Shown piece by piece: positions 11,656 to 20,389 of a DNA stretch of 52,357 bases. Source of the stretch: Pseudomonas sp. CFII64 (GTDB lineage: Bacteria > Pseudomonadota > Gammaproteobacteria > Pseudomonadales > Pseudomonadaceae); NCBI RefSeq assembly GCF_000416235.1, contig NZ_ATLO01000050.1:1-52357 (forward strand), given 5' to 3'. The position numbers and the translations under genes were made by a program. The notes under the pieces are model-generated. The model was not told the DNA's origin. It saw only the letters and a list, made by a program, of their open reading frames with translations, and did not search any database. Each line of letters begins with the position of its first letter. Position 1 is the stretch's first letter.

Positions 11656-12014
11656 GGGGCGCAATCTTGTCTTGAGAGTGACAACCGGTCCGAAAAACGG
11701 ACAAGGCCGGGCCCAATAAATTTTGGGCATACCACTAAGACGGATGAGATGCGAAAAAACGACGACGAAGATGCAAGCAAATGTTACATGGAGCCGTCAC
11801 ACGGCAAGTGCGCTCTTTTCGCCGCTCTGGTAGGACCGGACTTGTCCGGGAAGACGTCCATCTGGGCAATGGAGAACAGGCAGCCAAATTGTGTTTGGCT
11901 GACCCGGCCTCTTCGGGGACAAGTCCCCTCCTACAGAGCGTGCAGAAATCTGTAGGACCGGCTTCAGCCGGGAGAGTGTTTCCCCCGAAAACGCGGTCCT
12001 CTGAAACCAGGTCG
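11656..12014. other. intergenic region with REP-like palindromes
   Basis: This 359-base gap between two minus-strand genes holds no gene that I can support. It must include the promoter of the PepSY operon. Most of its left half consists of REP-like repeats, described separately. Confidence 0.7.
11830..11974. repeat. cluster of three REP-like palindromic units
   Basis: Three units: GTAGGACCGGACTTGTCCGG starting at 11830, CTTCGGGGACAAGTCCCCTC around 11911-11930 in the opposite orientation, and GTAGGACCGGCTTCAGCCGG starting at 11952. Each has a short GC-rich palindrome next to a GTAGGA or TCCTAC end. This matches the Pseudomonas REP style. Confidence 0.8.
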
Positions 12015-12707
12015 TTAAGCTTTCATCCCCGGCAAACCCCAGGCCTCAAGCGGGAAGTCCGCCAGCGACTCCAGCAGCAGGTCGGCATGTTCGTACTGCT
12101 CGATGGGCATATGTGGATCAGGTACAGCGACGGCAAACATGCCGGCGGCTTTGGCGGCGGTTACGCCGAAGGGTGAGTCTTCAAACACCAGGCAATCGGC
12201 TGGATCGACCCCCAGGCGGCGTGCGGCAACCAGGAAAATATCCGGCGCGGGTTTGGCTGCGCCCACGTCCGGGTCGTCGGCAGTGACGACGATCTCGAAC
12301 AGCTCGAACCAACTGCGGTGCAGTTCGGTTTTGGCCTTGAAATAATGGATCGATGAACTGGTGCCCACCGCGATGGGAATATCGTGCCGGGCCAGATGGC
12401 GCACCAACGCTTCGGCACCGTGCATGGCCGCAGCCTTGGGGAAACGCTCGTCGAGCATCGGCGCGCGAATGTCGAGGAACTCGTCCACCGACAGCGGCAG
12501 CTCCAGCTCCTGAATCACGAACCCGGCAAAGTCCCGAGCGCCACGGCCGATGGTGTGCTGTTTCACGGCCCAGTCGAACGTGCGGCCATAGCGGCTGGCA
12601 ATCAGGTGGGTGACCTCGGTGTAAATACCTTCGGTATCCAGCAACAAGCCGTCCATATCGAAAATTACGGCCTTGATCGGGCCTCGCTCGCTTTGCAGTT
12701 CAGTCAT
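12015..12707 (-). CDS. HAD-superfamily phosphatase (pseudouridine-5'-phosphatase / GS1-like)
   Basis: A 230-residue HAD hydrolase. Motif I is FDMDGLLLDTE (nucleophile Asp17, acid Asp19), motif II is VGTSSS, motif III includes the lysine of GAAKPAPD, and motif IV is FEDSPFG. A helical cap lies between motifs I and II, as in beta-phosphoglucomutase and GS1-like phosphatases. The substrate is a small phosphorylated metabolite that cannot be fixed from the sequence. It is a single gene. Confidence 0.88.
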   Translation of the reverse strand: MTELQSERGPIKAVIFDMDGLLLDTEGIYTEVTHLIASRYGRTFDWAVKQHTIGRGARDFAGFVIQELELPLSVDEFLDIRAPMLDERFPKAAAMHGAEALVRHLARHDIPIAVGTSSSIHYFKAKTELHRSWFELFEIVVTADDPDVGAAKPAPDIFLVAARRLGVDPADCLVFEDSPFGVTAAKAAGMFAVAVPDPHMPIEQYEHADLLLESLADFPLEAWGLPGMKA

Positions 12708-13017
12708 GTTCTCGAATCCTGTTTTTTCAAACCTGACGTCAGCCTAACGTCTGTAGGAAGGCTATTGCTACCCGCGTATGAATCTGGAGTGGCTGCAACC
12801 AAATGGCCATGTAGCTGCCCAACACCTGTCGAAAAGGACTATTCGTACACATAACAGGGCAACATCGCTGGGCCGTCACAAGCCGTCGATGATAATCTCT
12901 CGCAACTTTTCACCGAGGCGGCATGATTTTGCATGGCAGGTCCAAGGCCATCAAAACCCGCCCAGGTTCAGGGAAGACTTCTTTCCACATCCAGAAACGG
13001 ACATCCTCGAGTCGAAC
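12708..13017. other. divergent intergenic region, nothing recognised
   Basis: These 310 bases lie between the HAD gene (minus) and the YdgA-family gene (plus) and must hold both promoters. An open frame runs through the right part in frame with the YdgA-like gene, but it has no signal-peptide-like start and no ribosome site. No clear repeat or RNA was seen. Confidence 0.5.
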
Positions 13018-14505
13018 ATGAATAAATCAGCAGGCATCGCAGTAGGCGTCATCGTCGTCGCAGGAGCCCTGGCTACTGGCGGCGCCTGGTACACCGGCAC
13101 CAAGCTTGAAGGCGTACTGCGCGACTCGATCCAGAATGCCAACCAGGAATTGAAAAATTCGCTGGCCGGCAGCAACAGCAGCATGACCATCGAGCTGCTG
13201 TCGATTGACCGCCATGTATTCAGCAGCACCGCGCATTACCGTTTTGTTATCCAGGATCCGAACCTGTCCGCTGACGGCACCAACGCTGAATTCCTGTTCG
13301 TGGATCGCATTGAACATGGTCCGTTGCCGTTCTCGCGTATCAAGTCGCTGAAGCTGCTGCCGGTCATGGCCCAGAGCAACTTCGAGATGGAAAAAAGTCC
13401 GAGCGCTGAAAAGTGGTTTGCCATGAGCAAAGGCGTCGCGCCGGTTACGGGCTACGCCAGTGTCGGCTACGACCGCGCAGTCAGCGGGAGGCTGAACCTG
13501 TCGCCGCTGGAAATGAACGATACCGACGGCACGTTCAGCTTCTCCGGCCTGGTCGTCGATGTGGACGCCAGCGCCGATGCCGAGAAGGTCAAACTCACCG
13601 GCAACATGGACAACCTGAAGCTGGACGTCACCGGTCCCGACGGCCAGGTCGTCCTGGGTATGCAGGGCCTGACGTTCGACAGCGGCGGCACCAAGGGCAA
13701 ATCCGGTTTCTACCTGGGCCACAGCAATCTGAAAATCGCCAGCGCACTGGCTCAGGTTGCCGGACAGCCGCCCATGCTGTTCAAGGATGTGGTCAACACC
13801 AACCTGGCGCAGGAAGACAACGGCAAATTTGCGGCACAGGTCAATTACAACATCGGCATGATCAATTATCAGGGCAACGACGTGGGCGCGGCGCAGTTGG
13901 CGTTCAAAGTCAGCAACTTCGACGTTGTGGCGACGCAAGCGCTGTATCAGCTGTACCAGACCAAAATCCTGCCGCAACAACAGGCCGCCGCTGCTGCGGG
14001 CGAACCGCTGCAGTTGGCGCTGCTGCCTGCTGATCAGCAGGTACTGGATACCGAAACGGCCAAGCTGCTGGCCGGCAAGCCGCATGTCGAACTTGAGAAG
14101 CTGTCGCTCAAAACCGCCAACGGCGAAAGCCACGTGCGGGTTGCGGTTGATCTGGCAGATCCGGGCTCGCTCGATCAGCCTTCATCCGCTGTCGCGGCCA
14201 AAAGCATTGGCCAGCTGGACGCCAAAGTCGTGCTGTCCAAGCCGATGATTCAGGACCTTGCCACGCTCCAGGCGCGCGCAGCCGGTTTGACCGATGCCGC
14301 CGCGATTGCCGAGCAAGCCAAGGCTGCCAGCGACATGGTCGGCGGTATGGCCGTGGTGCTGCAATTGGCCAAGGTCGATGGCGACAATGTGGTCTCGGAC
14401 CTGCATTACGCCAATAACATCGTTGACTTCAACGGCGTCAAAATGAGCCCGCAGCAGTTTGTCGCAATGATCATGGGTAAAGTTGGCGGCATGTCCGGTC
14501 AATAA
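13018..14505 (+). CDS. YdgA-family (DUF945) exported protein
   Basis: A 495-residue protein of the YdgA/DUF945 family. One N-terminal hydrophobic segment (about 5-27) anchors or exports it. The rest is a long beta-rich periplasmic domain with an alanine-rich helical stretch near 325-345, ending in the family-typical DFNGVKMSPQQFVAMI. In E. coli, YdgA has been found in membrane complexes, but its role is unclear. The ATG at 13018 (MNKSAGIAVG) is chosen because it puts the hydrophobic segment at the N-terminus; the longer frame from 12778 lacks this. It is monocistronic and convergent with the next gene. Confidence 0.88.
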   Translation: MNKSAGIAVGVIVVAGALATGGAWYTGTKLEGVLRDSIQNANQELKNSLAGSNSSMTIELLSIDRHVFSSTAHYRFVIQDPNLSADGTNAEFLFVDRIEHGPLPFSRIKSLKLLPVMAQSNFEMEKSPSAEKWFAMSKGVAPVTGYASVGYDRAVSGRLNLSPLEMNDTDGTFSFSGLVVDVDASADAEKVKLTGNMDNLKLDVTGPDGQVVLGMQGLTFDSGGTKGKSGFYLGHSNLKIASALAQVAGQPPMLFKDVVNTNLAQEDNGKFAAQVNYNIGMINYQGNDVGAAQLAFKVSNFDVVATQALYQLYQTKILPQQQAAAAAGEPLQLALLPADQQVLDTETAKLLAGKPHVELEKLSLKTANGESHVRVAVDLADPGSLDQPSSAVAAKSIGQLDAKVVLSKPMIQDLATLQARAAGLTDAAAIAEQAKAASDMVGGMAVVLQLAKVDGDNVVSDLHYANNIVDFNGVKMSPQQFVAMIMGKVGGMSGQ

Positions 14506-14517
14506 ACCCAGGCGTCG

Positions 14518-14541
14518 GGGCTGAGCAATCAGCGTCAGCCC
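14518..14541. terminator. hairpin between convergent genes
   Basis: Arms GGGCTGA (14518-14524) and TCAGCCC (14535-14541) form a stem with a 10-base loop between the convergent YdgA-like and MscS genes. No T-run follows on either side, so it may be a weak or protein-assisted terminator. Confidence 0.4.
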
Positions 14542-14556
14542 TGACCTCGTTACGCA

Positions 14557-15375
14557 TCAGCCCGCTGTCTGGAATTTCGCAACATTGCGCTGCAAGTCGC
14601 GGATCACTTCCACGGATTTGTAATACACCGCCCAGTAATGGTCGTTGTGGCAGTAAGGTCTGACCGACAGGGTCAGGGCATCCGCGGAAATGGCCGAGAG
14701 ATTGATGTCCACTTCCGGATTGGCCAGCACGTCGGGAATGCTGCCGATCTGCTGCTTGAGGGTTGAAATCACCGCGTGCTCGTCCACTGAGGCGGGCAGC
14801 GTTGCAGTCAACTCCATGCGCCGGAACGGATTGCTGGAAAAATTGACGATATTGCCGGCAAAAACCTTGTTGTTGCCCACCATCGTCAACACGTTATCCA
14901 GCGTGTTGATCGAGGTGACGAACAAACCGATTTCCATGACCGTTCCCGTCACATCCGCCGCGCTGATCAGGTCGCCGACCTTGAACGGGCGCAGCACGAT
15001 GATGAACCCGCCTGCCGCCAGATTCGCCAGCAGCCCCGACCACGCCATGCCGATGGCCAGGCCCACCGCTGCCAGTAATGCGGCGAGGCTGGTGGTTTCG
15101 ATGCCGCAATAACTCAGGATCGCAATCACCAGGAAAATGTTCAGCACTACGGTGATGAACGAGCCCAGATAGCGCAGAACCGTTGGATCGAATTTTTGCC
15201 GGGTCAGCGAAGTGCGGACCATATTGACGACAACCCCGATCAACCAGCGGCCCACGATCCAGAGCAGGATCGCGGTGACTATCTTGAGCAGGATCACCAC
15301 TCCGTATTGCATGGCCACATCAAATAATGCAGTGATTTTATCGGTGCTGATATCGATGAAATTCAGATCGTCCAT
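14557..15375 (-). CDS. small-conductance mechanosensitive channel (MscS family)
   Basis: A 272-residue channel close in length to E. coli MscS (286). Three membrane helices occupy about 20-125. The pore helix reads GLAIGMAWSGLLANLAAGGF and is followed by RPFKVGD, the classic MscS join to the cytoplasmic beta domain. It opens under membrane tension to release solutes on osmotic downshift. The ATG at 15375 is preceded by GGAG; a TTG 18 bases upstream also opens the frame but has no ribosome site. Confidence 0.92.
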   Translation of the reverse strand: MDDLNFIDISTDKITALFDVAMQYGVVILLKIVTAILLWIVGRWLIGVVVNMVRTSLTRQKFDPTVLRYLGSFITVVLNIFLVIAILSYCGIETTSLAALLAAVGLAIGMAWSGLLANLAAGGFIIVLRPFKVGDLISAADVTGTVMEIGLFVTSINTLDNVLTMVGNNKVFAGNIVNFSSNPFRRMELTATLPASVDEHAVISTLKQQIGSIPDVLANPEVDINLSAISADALTLSVRPYCHNDHYWAVYYKSVEVIRDLQRNVAKFQTAG

Positions 15376-15485
15376 GATGGCGCTCCATGCCAAATACCTG
15401 CACCGTAGATCATCCTCTCAAGTGACACTGACTCGCTACTGTCACTTATGACAGGAAGCAAAGTGCCAGCGCCGTAAGAAACGGT

Positions 15486-15570
15486 TGCAGCCAGGCTTGC
15501 CCGCGAAGAGGCCGGTACATCCGTCCATTTCTTAGTTCGAAAAAGCTTCACGGGCAAGCCTCGCTCCCGC
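15486..15570. repeat. REP-like inverted pair (CTTGCCCG type)
   Basis: AGGCTTGCCCGCGAA near 15493 and the inverted copy CACGGGCAAGCCTCGCTCC near 15549 face each other across about 40 bases. The same pair type recurs at 36487-36574, and a single arm lies near 26398. It sits between two MscS genes in the same orientation. Confidence 0.75.
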
Positions 15571-15579
15571 GGGATGGGC

Positions 15580-16710
15580 CTAAACCGGCGGCTGGCGCGG
15601 AACATCCGTTGGGGTTTCATGGCCTTCGATTTCCGGGCGCACATTGCGCGAGGAAATCTCGGTACGCAGCATCGGCAAGCTTTGCGGGTACTGTTTGGCG
15701 ATGAAGGCGATCAGGCGTTCGCGCATATGGCAGCGGGCATCCCAACTGCGCGAAGAGTCCGCAGAACTCAGCAGCACCCGCAGCTGCATCGCCTTGGCGT
15801 TGGTGTCGGCGACTTGCAGCACGCAAACCCGGCCATCCCACAGATGCGGAATGTCCTCACAGATGCGCTGCACTTCGGCGCGCAACTCTTCCACCGGCAG
15901 CGAGTAATCCACCCAGACGAACACCGAGCCAATCAGGCTGGAGGTGGCGCGTGTCCAGTTCTGGAAAGGCTTCTCGATGAAATACTGCAACGGCACCACC
16001 ATGCGGCGCTCGTCCCAGATCTTGATAACAACGTAGGTACCGCTGATTTCCTCGACGCGTCCCCATTCGCCCTCGACGATCACCACGTCATCCAGGCGAA
16101 TGGGTTGGGAAATGGCGATCTGCAGGCCGGCAATCAGATTGCCCAACACCGGTTTTGCAGCGAAACCCGCCGCCAGTCCAGCCAGACCCGCCGAGGCCAG
16201 CAAGCTGGTGCCGATTTGCGCGACTGCCGGAAAACTCATGAGAATCAGCCCGGTGCCGAACAGCAGCACCAACGCGTTGACGCAGCGCACCAACACGCGG
16301 ACCTGAGTCTGAATTCGCCGCGCATTGAGGTTGTCCTCGATATCCAGCGGGTTGTGAATCGCCACCGCTTCGCCCACGGCATTGACGCAACTGAGCACCA
16401 GCCAGGTGAAGCCGGCGATGACCAGCAAGCCGTTGACGTGGCGCACCGTTGCGATCATCAGCAGATCGTCGGGTGCCGCCGTCCATACCGTCTGCAAGGC
16501 CAGCAACGGCAGCAGCCACACGGTCGGGTTTGCGGCGCGATGCAGCAGTTGTTGAGGCAACACGAATGAATTGGCAATGCGCCGCAATACCGTGAACGCC
16601 ACCCAGCGAATCAACAAGGCGACCAGTACGGCGAAGCAGGCAACGATAACGGTCCTGAGCCACGGCAGGGGCAAAAGCTCCAGCCAGCTCTCGGGCAACA
16701 AGTGTTCCAT
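15580..16710 (-). CDS. MscS-type mechanosensitive channel protein, longer form
   Basis: A 376-residue MscS-family protein with extra N-terminal helices. About five hydrophobic segments lie within residues 15-190. The pore helix LAGLAAGFAAKPVLGNLIAG is followed by PIRLDDVV and the cytoplasmic domain containing EEISGTYVVIKIWDERRMVVP. This layout resembles the YbdG group, which takes part in osmotic adjustment. It lies 204 bases upstream of the shorter MscS gene on the same strand, separated by a REP pair, so co-transcription is uncertain. Confidence 0.9.
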   Translation of the reverse strand: MEHLLPESWLELLPLPWLRTVIVACFAVLVALLIRWVAFTVLRRIANSFVLPQQLLHRAANPTVWLLPLLALQTVWTAAPDDLLMIATVRHVNGLLVIAGFTWLVLSCVNAVGEAVAIHNPLDIEDNLNARRIQTQVRVLVRCVNALVLLFGTGLILMSFPAVAQIGTSLLASAGLAGLAAGFAAKPVLGNLIAGLQIAISQPIRLDDVVIVEGEWGRVEEISGTYVVIKIWDERRMVVPLQYFIEKPFQNWTRATSSLIGSVFVWVDYSLPVEELRAEVQRICEDIPHLWDGRVCVLQVADTNAKAMQLRVLLSSADSSRSWDARCHMRERLIAFIAKQYPQSLPMLRTEISSRNVRPEIEGHETPTDVPRQPPV

Positions 16711-16852
16711 CGATGGGTACTCGCAGCAGAAATGACTTTAAGTCGAGCGGACATCCTGGAGTTGACCTAAAGCCGTCCGCCGACCTCGATGGCGATAGCT
16801 GCCTGCAAAATGTGAGCCCTGCGGCCCGGGATCGTTCCCCAGCCCGTCCGGC

Positions 16853-17500
16853 TTAACAGGATTTGCGCGATTGCGCCTTGGTCGCGGCGAGAAACGCAGC
16901 TGATGCCAGGTCGCCCAATTGTCCGGCGACAATTGCGTCGATAAAGGCTTGGCAATCATCGGCGCTGGTATCCACGCTGAACTCCGGATGCAGCGGCGCT
17001 TCATACGGGCTGTCATAGCCGGTGAAGTTCTTGATCCGGCCTTGCTGCGCGGCGCGATACAGCCCTTTGGTGTCCCGTCGCGCACATTCGCTGAACGGCG
17101 TGCTGATATGCACTTCAATGAACTCACCGGCTGCCAGAGAGTGCCTGACGGCATCGCGGTCGGCGCGGAAGGGTGAAATCGCACAGACAATCACGATTAA
17201 TCCGGCATCTACCATCAGTCGGGCAACCTCGGCGATACGCCGCACGTTTTCGTGGCGGTCGGCATCACTCATGCCCAGATCCCGGCAGATTCCCTGACGC
17301 AATCGATCGCCATCCAGCAAATAGCTGTGCAAGCCATTGTGTTGCAGCGTTCGGTCCAACTCGATGCCCAGCGTTGATTTACCGGCGCCGGACAAACCCG
17401 TCAGCCAGATGCAACAGGCGTGTTGCTGCTTCATGTCCTCACGTTGCATCTGGTTCACCAACAGATTCGGCGCGACGATCAGCGGTTTGCGCTCAGTCAT
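16853..17500 (-). CDS. cysC: adenylylsulfate (APS) kinase
   Basis: A 215-residue kinase that turns APS and ATP into PAPS, the sulfate donor of sulfotransferases. The P-loop GLSGAGKST is at 35-43, followed by LDGDRLRQG (62-70), the FISPF-like segment AISPFRADRD (107-116), DTKGLYRAA and GYDSPYEAP (161-169), all typical of CysC. It has no fused ATP-sulfurylase domain. The start at 17500 overlaps the last 8 bases of the sulfotransferase gene, so the two are coupled. The neighbour suggests PAPS is made here for sulfation of a cell product and not only for cysteine synthesis. Confidence 0.93.
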   Translation of the reverse strand: MTERKPLIVAPNLLVNQMQREDMKQQHACCIWLTGLSGAGKSTLGIELDRTLQHNGLHSYLLDGDRLRQGICRDLGMSDADRHENVRRIAEVARLMVDAGLIVIVCAISPFRADRDAVRHSLAAGEFIEVHISTPFSECARRDTKGLYRAAQQGRIKNFTGYDSPYEAPLHPEFSVDTSADDCQAFIDAIVAGQLGDLASAAFLAATKAQSRKSC

Positions 17501-18188
17501 ACGCGAACAACTCATAGTCGCGGGCATAGACCTCGCGCACTCGGCGGCGGGTGGCGGGGGAGCAAAACTGAATGAATTGATTGTCGGCTGCCGACGAGCG
17601 ATTGATGTGTGGCAGTTCGGCTTTGACGTGAAGATGAATGCACAACTTGCGGAAATCTTCTTGCAGGGTTTCCTGACGCCCGATGAAGTCCACATTCAAA
17701 TGGCCCATGGCATCTTGCAGAAAGTAATGTTGCGATGTGAAATGTATCTGTTTCGTTATGTTTTCCGGGCGCAGCCAATGACCGACGAAATCATCGAAAC
17801 TGTCGTATCGGCTGACCAGCGCCTGGGCGGCCTTGTCCCGATCTTGTGTGTTATTCAACAAGTAACTGTAAGCCGACCAAGCGCGTTGTAACGGATCGCG
17901 TACAAAGCCGAACTTGAAATAGTGCTGGAAGCGCTCGTTGAACTGCTTTTCGTACCAGTAGAGCGGCATATGCCCGGTCGGTGTGCTGCCGAACAAGGCC
18001 ATGGCGACGCTGCTGCCCGCGCATTTCGGGACATGAATGAACACACACTCCAGCGCGTCGAACTCCGCTGGGAAGCGATTCTTGCCGGACAATGTCTTGT
18101 TCACGACTTGTCGGTCAATGACCGGAAGACGCTCAAGTAATAGTTCACGCTGCGTCTTTGGAATCAACTTCCAGAGGAGGCGGTTCAT
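17493..18188 (-). CDS. PAPS-dependent sulfotransferase (sulfotransferase family 2 type)
   Basis: A 231-residue cytoplasmic sulfotransferase. The 5'-phosphosulfate-binding loop is IHVPKCAGSSV (51-61) and the 3'-phosphate-binding segment is FVRDPLQRAWSAY (95-107); both are characteristic of carbohydrate sulfotransferases of the heparan/chondroitin type. No membrane helix is visible, so the acceptor is probably a sugar on a nucleotide- or lipid-linked precursor, or a small metabolite. It is the first gene of a two-gene operon with cysC. The acceptor cannot be told from the sequence. Confidence 0.88.
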   Translation of the reverse strand: MNRLLWKLIPKTQRELLLERLPVIDRQVVNKTLSGKNRFPAEFDALECVFIHVPKCAGSSVAMALFGSTPTGHMPLYWYEKQFNERFQHYFKFGFVRDPLQRAWSAYSYLLNNTQDRDKAAQALVSRYDSFDDFVGHWLRPENITKQIHFTSQHYFLQDAMGHLNVDFIGRQETLQEDFRKLCIHLHVKAELPHINRSSAADNQFIQFCSPATRRRVREVYARDYELFAYD

Positions 18189-18373
18189 AAGTAATGACCT
18201 GAAGCGAAGCAGTTAGGAAGTCACAAGCGTACAACTTACCCAGTCCTGGATGAACGTCTTTTCATACTCTTTACATTGACATTGGAATGTTGGTTTGTTG
18301 TGTTCTTGTTGTAAGCACGTTGTTACTCGGTCCAACGAAATCTTCCCTCGAACTCACTTTCCCGCGCACAACA

Positions 18374-18398
18374 AAAAACCCGCCGAGGCGGGTTTTCT
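18374..18398 (-). terminator. terminator of the Rsm-type small RNA
   Basis: On the minus strand the stem AAAACCCGCC-TC-GGCGGGTTTT runs into a T-tract. The hairpin is symmetrical and could act on both strands, but only the minus strand has a transcript candidate leading into it. Confidence 0.85.
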
Positions 18399-18488
18399 TC
18401 AAGACCATTCCAACATCCTGTCGGTAAGCCCTCCGGGCCATGGTCGATCATCCTTGATCCTGTGCGCGTCCTGCGCATCAGTTGTTGG
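18374..18488 (-). ncRNA. Rsm/Csr-type regulatory small RNA (RsmX/RsmY/RsmZ class)
   Basis: A minus-strand RNA of about 115 nt with repeated GGA motifs, most of them in hairpin loops: GCGCAGGACGCGC (18476-18464), ATCAAGGATGAT (18459-18448), GCCCGGAGGGC (18438-18428) and ACAGGATGT (18421-18413), plus TTGGAATGG near 18411. It ends in an intrinsic terminator. RNAs of this design bind the translational repressors RsmA/RsmE (CsrA) and relieve repression of exoproducts and biofilm genes. A -10-like TAAGAT (18499-18494) and a half-conserved GacA site upstream support a Gac-controlled promoter. Which of RsmX, Y or Z it is cannot be decided here; the start is estimated from the -10 box. Confidence 0.85.
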
Positions 18489-18543
18489 ATCCAATCTTAA
18501 GCCTCCAGACGCGGGGCGCACAGAGCCAATCGCCATCAGCGCG

Positions 18544-18561
18544 TGTAAGCCTTTCGCTATA
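18544..18561 (-). promoter_or_regulatory. candidate GacA upstream activating sequence
   Basis: On the minus strand the site reads TATAGC-GAAAGG-CTTACA. The right half matches the GacA consensus TGTAAG-N6-CTTACA perfectly; the left half matches 3 of 6. Its centre lies about 65 bases upstream of the estimated start of the Rsm-type RNA, close to the spacing seen for rsm genes. Confidence 0.55.
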
Positions 18562-18727
18562 GCGCAGGATGCAGGCGCTGCACAAACGGTCTAAAAGCGC
18601 AATTGAGCCAAAGGAGCCAGCACGGCGCAGGGCAGGCGAGCTATAACGTGGAGAGCAAGCAATTGAAACCACCGGCTCTTCATCTCGCATGAAGGGTTCA
18701 GAGCTAATAATTCGCCAGGGTGCAGAC

Positions 18728-20350
18728 ATGTCCATTTATCACCAAGGGCTCGAAAAAGGCCCGGCCAACCATATCGCGCTGACGCCGCTGAGCTTCATCG
18801 AGCGTACTGCCGCGACCTATCCCGATTATCCCGCAGTGATCCATGGCGCGATTCGCCGCACCTGGGCGCAAACCTACACGCGCTGTCGACAATTGGCGTC
18901 GGCCCTGAGCCAGCTCGGCGTAGGAGAAGGCGACACGGTAGCGGTGATGTTGCCGAATATTCCGGCGATGCTCGACGTGCATTTCGGCGTGCCCATGCTG
19001 GGGGCCGTGCTCAATACCCTGAACGTGCGCCTCGATGCGCCGACCATCGCCTTCATGCTTGAGCACGCCCAGGCCAAAGTCTTGATCGCCGACCGCGAGT
19101 TTCATGCGGTGGTGCGCGACGCCCTGGCGCAGTTGGACAACCCGCCGTTGCTGATTGACGTAGACGATCCGGAGTACGGCCAAGGCCAGCAGCTCAGTGA
19201 GCTGGATTACGAAACATTGCTGACCGCTGGCGATCCCCAGTTCGAGTGGCAATGGCCGCAGGACGAATGGGCGCCCATCTCGCTGAATTACACATCCGGC
19301 ACCACCGGCGACCCCAAAGGCGTGGTTTATCACCATCGCGGTGCGTTTTTGAATGCCATCGGCAATCAGATGGCCTGGGGCATGGGGTTGCATCCGGTGT
19401 ATTTGTGGACCTTGCCGATGTTCCATTGCAACGGCTGGTGCTACCCGTGGACCATCACCGCCCAGGCCGGAACCCATGTGTTTCTGCGCCGGGTCGATCC
19501 GCAGAAAATTATCAGCCTGATCCGCGAGCATCGCGTCAGCCATATGTGCGGCGCGCCGATTGTGCTCAACGGCCTGGCGAATCTACCGGACGCTGCCGAT
19601 ATCAGCTTCGAACATCCAGTGCATGCAATGACCGCAGGCGCCGCGCCGCCGGCCAAAGTCATCGCGTCGGTCGAAGCCATGGGCATCTGCATCACCCACG
19701 CCTACGGCCTGACCGAAACCTACGGCCCGGTGACCGTTTGCGCCTGGAAAGCCGAATGGGAAGAACTGGCCGCCGACGACCGCGCCACGATCAAGGCCCG
19801 CCAAGGCGTGCGCTACCCGACCCTGGAAGGCGTGATGGTTGCCGATCCGTTGACCCACCAACCAGTGCCGAAAGACGGCACGACCATCGGCGAGATCTAC
19901 ATGCGCGGCAACACCGTGATGAAGGGCTACCTCGGCAACCCGACCGCCACCGACCAAGCCTTCGATGGCGGCTGGTTTCACTCCGGCGACCTGGCGGTCT
20001 GGCACGCCGACGGCTATCTGGAAATCCGTGACCGGCTCAAGGACATCATCATTTCCGGTGGCGAAAACATCTCGACCATCGAAGTCGAAAGCACGCTGTA
20101 TCGACATCCCGCCGTCCTTGAAGCGGCCGTCGTCGCCAAGCCCGACGAGAAATGGGGCGAAACACCTTGCGCTTTCATCACCCTGAAACCCGGCCATGAA
20201 GCCGTCACCGAGGCGCAAATCATCCAGTTCTGCCGCGAACACATGGCCGGCTTCAAAGTCCCGAAAACCGTGATCTTCGCCGCCTTGCCAAAAACCTCGA
20301 CGGGCAAGATCCAGAAGTATTTGTTGAGGGAATGGGCGAAAGGCGGTTAA
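18728..20350 (+). CDS. acyl-CoA ligase (AMP-binding, DmdB/medium-chain type)
   Basis: A 540-residue ANL-superfamily enzyme that activates a carboxylic acid with ATP and joins it to CoA. The P-loop-like motif is YTSGTTGDPKGV (about 187-198), the A5 region is AYGLTETYGP, the hinge region is DRLKDIIISGGENIS, and the catalytic lysine is in KTSTGKIQK near the C-terminus. The sequence resembles the 540-residue group that acts on short or medium acyl chains (AlkK, DmdB); the exact acid is unknown. The ATG at 18728 is preferred over 18689 because MSIYHQGLEKGPAN is a normal family N-terminus. Confidence 0.9.
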   Translation: MSIYHQGLEKGPANHIALTPLSFIERTAATYPDYPAVIHGAIRRTWAQTYTRCRQLASALSQLGVGEGDTVAVMLPNIPAMLDVHFGVPMLGAVLNTLNVRLDAPTIAFMLEHAQAKVLIADREFHAVVRDALAQLDNPPLLIDVDDPEYGQGQQLSELDYETLLTAGDPQFEWQWPQDEWAPISLNYTSGTTGDPKGVVYHHRGAFLNAIGNQMAWGMGLHPVYLWTLPMFHCNGWCYPWTITAQAGTHVFLRRVDPQKIISLIREHRVSHMCGAPIVLNGLANLPDAADISFEHPVHAMTAGAAPPAKVIASVEAMGICITHAYGLTETYGPVTVCAWKAEWEELAADDRATIKARQGVRYPTLEGVMVADPLTHQPVPKDGTTIGEIYMRGNTVMKGYLGNPTATDQAFDGGWFHSGDLAVWHADGYLEIRDRLKDIIISGGENISTIEVESTLYRHPAVLEAAVVAKPDEKWGETPCAFITLKPGHEAVTEAQIIQFCREHMAGFKVPKTVIFAALPKTSTGKIQKYLLREWAKGG

Positions 20351-20389
20351 TACAGACCCCTATTCATCAAAAACCGGGGAACTTACGCT

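Noticed and set aside
13027..14133. A 368-codon minus-strand frame opposite the YdgA-like gene
   Set aside because: Antisense shadow; the plus-strand protein has a signal segment and a recognised family.
18310..18326. GTAAGCACGTTGTTAC as a second GacA site or operator near the sulfotransferase gene
   Set aside because: Only partly palindromic and not a match to the GacA consensus; no supporting promoter was seen.
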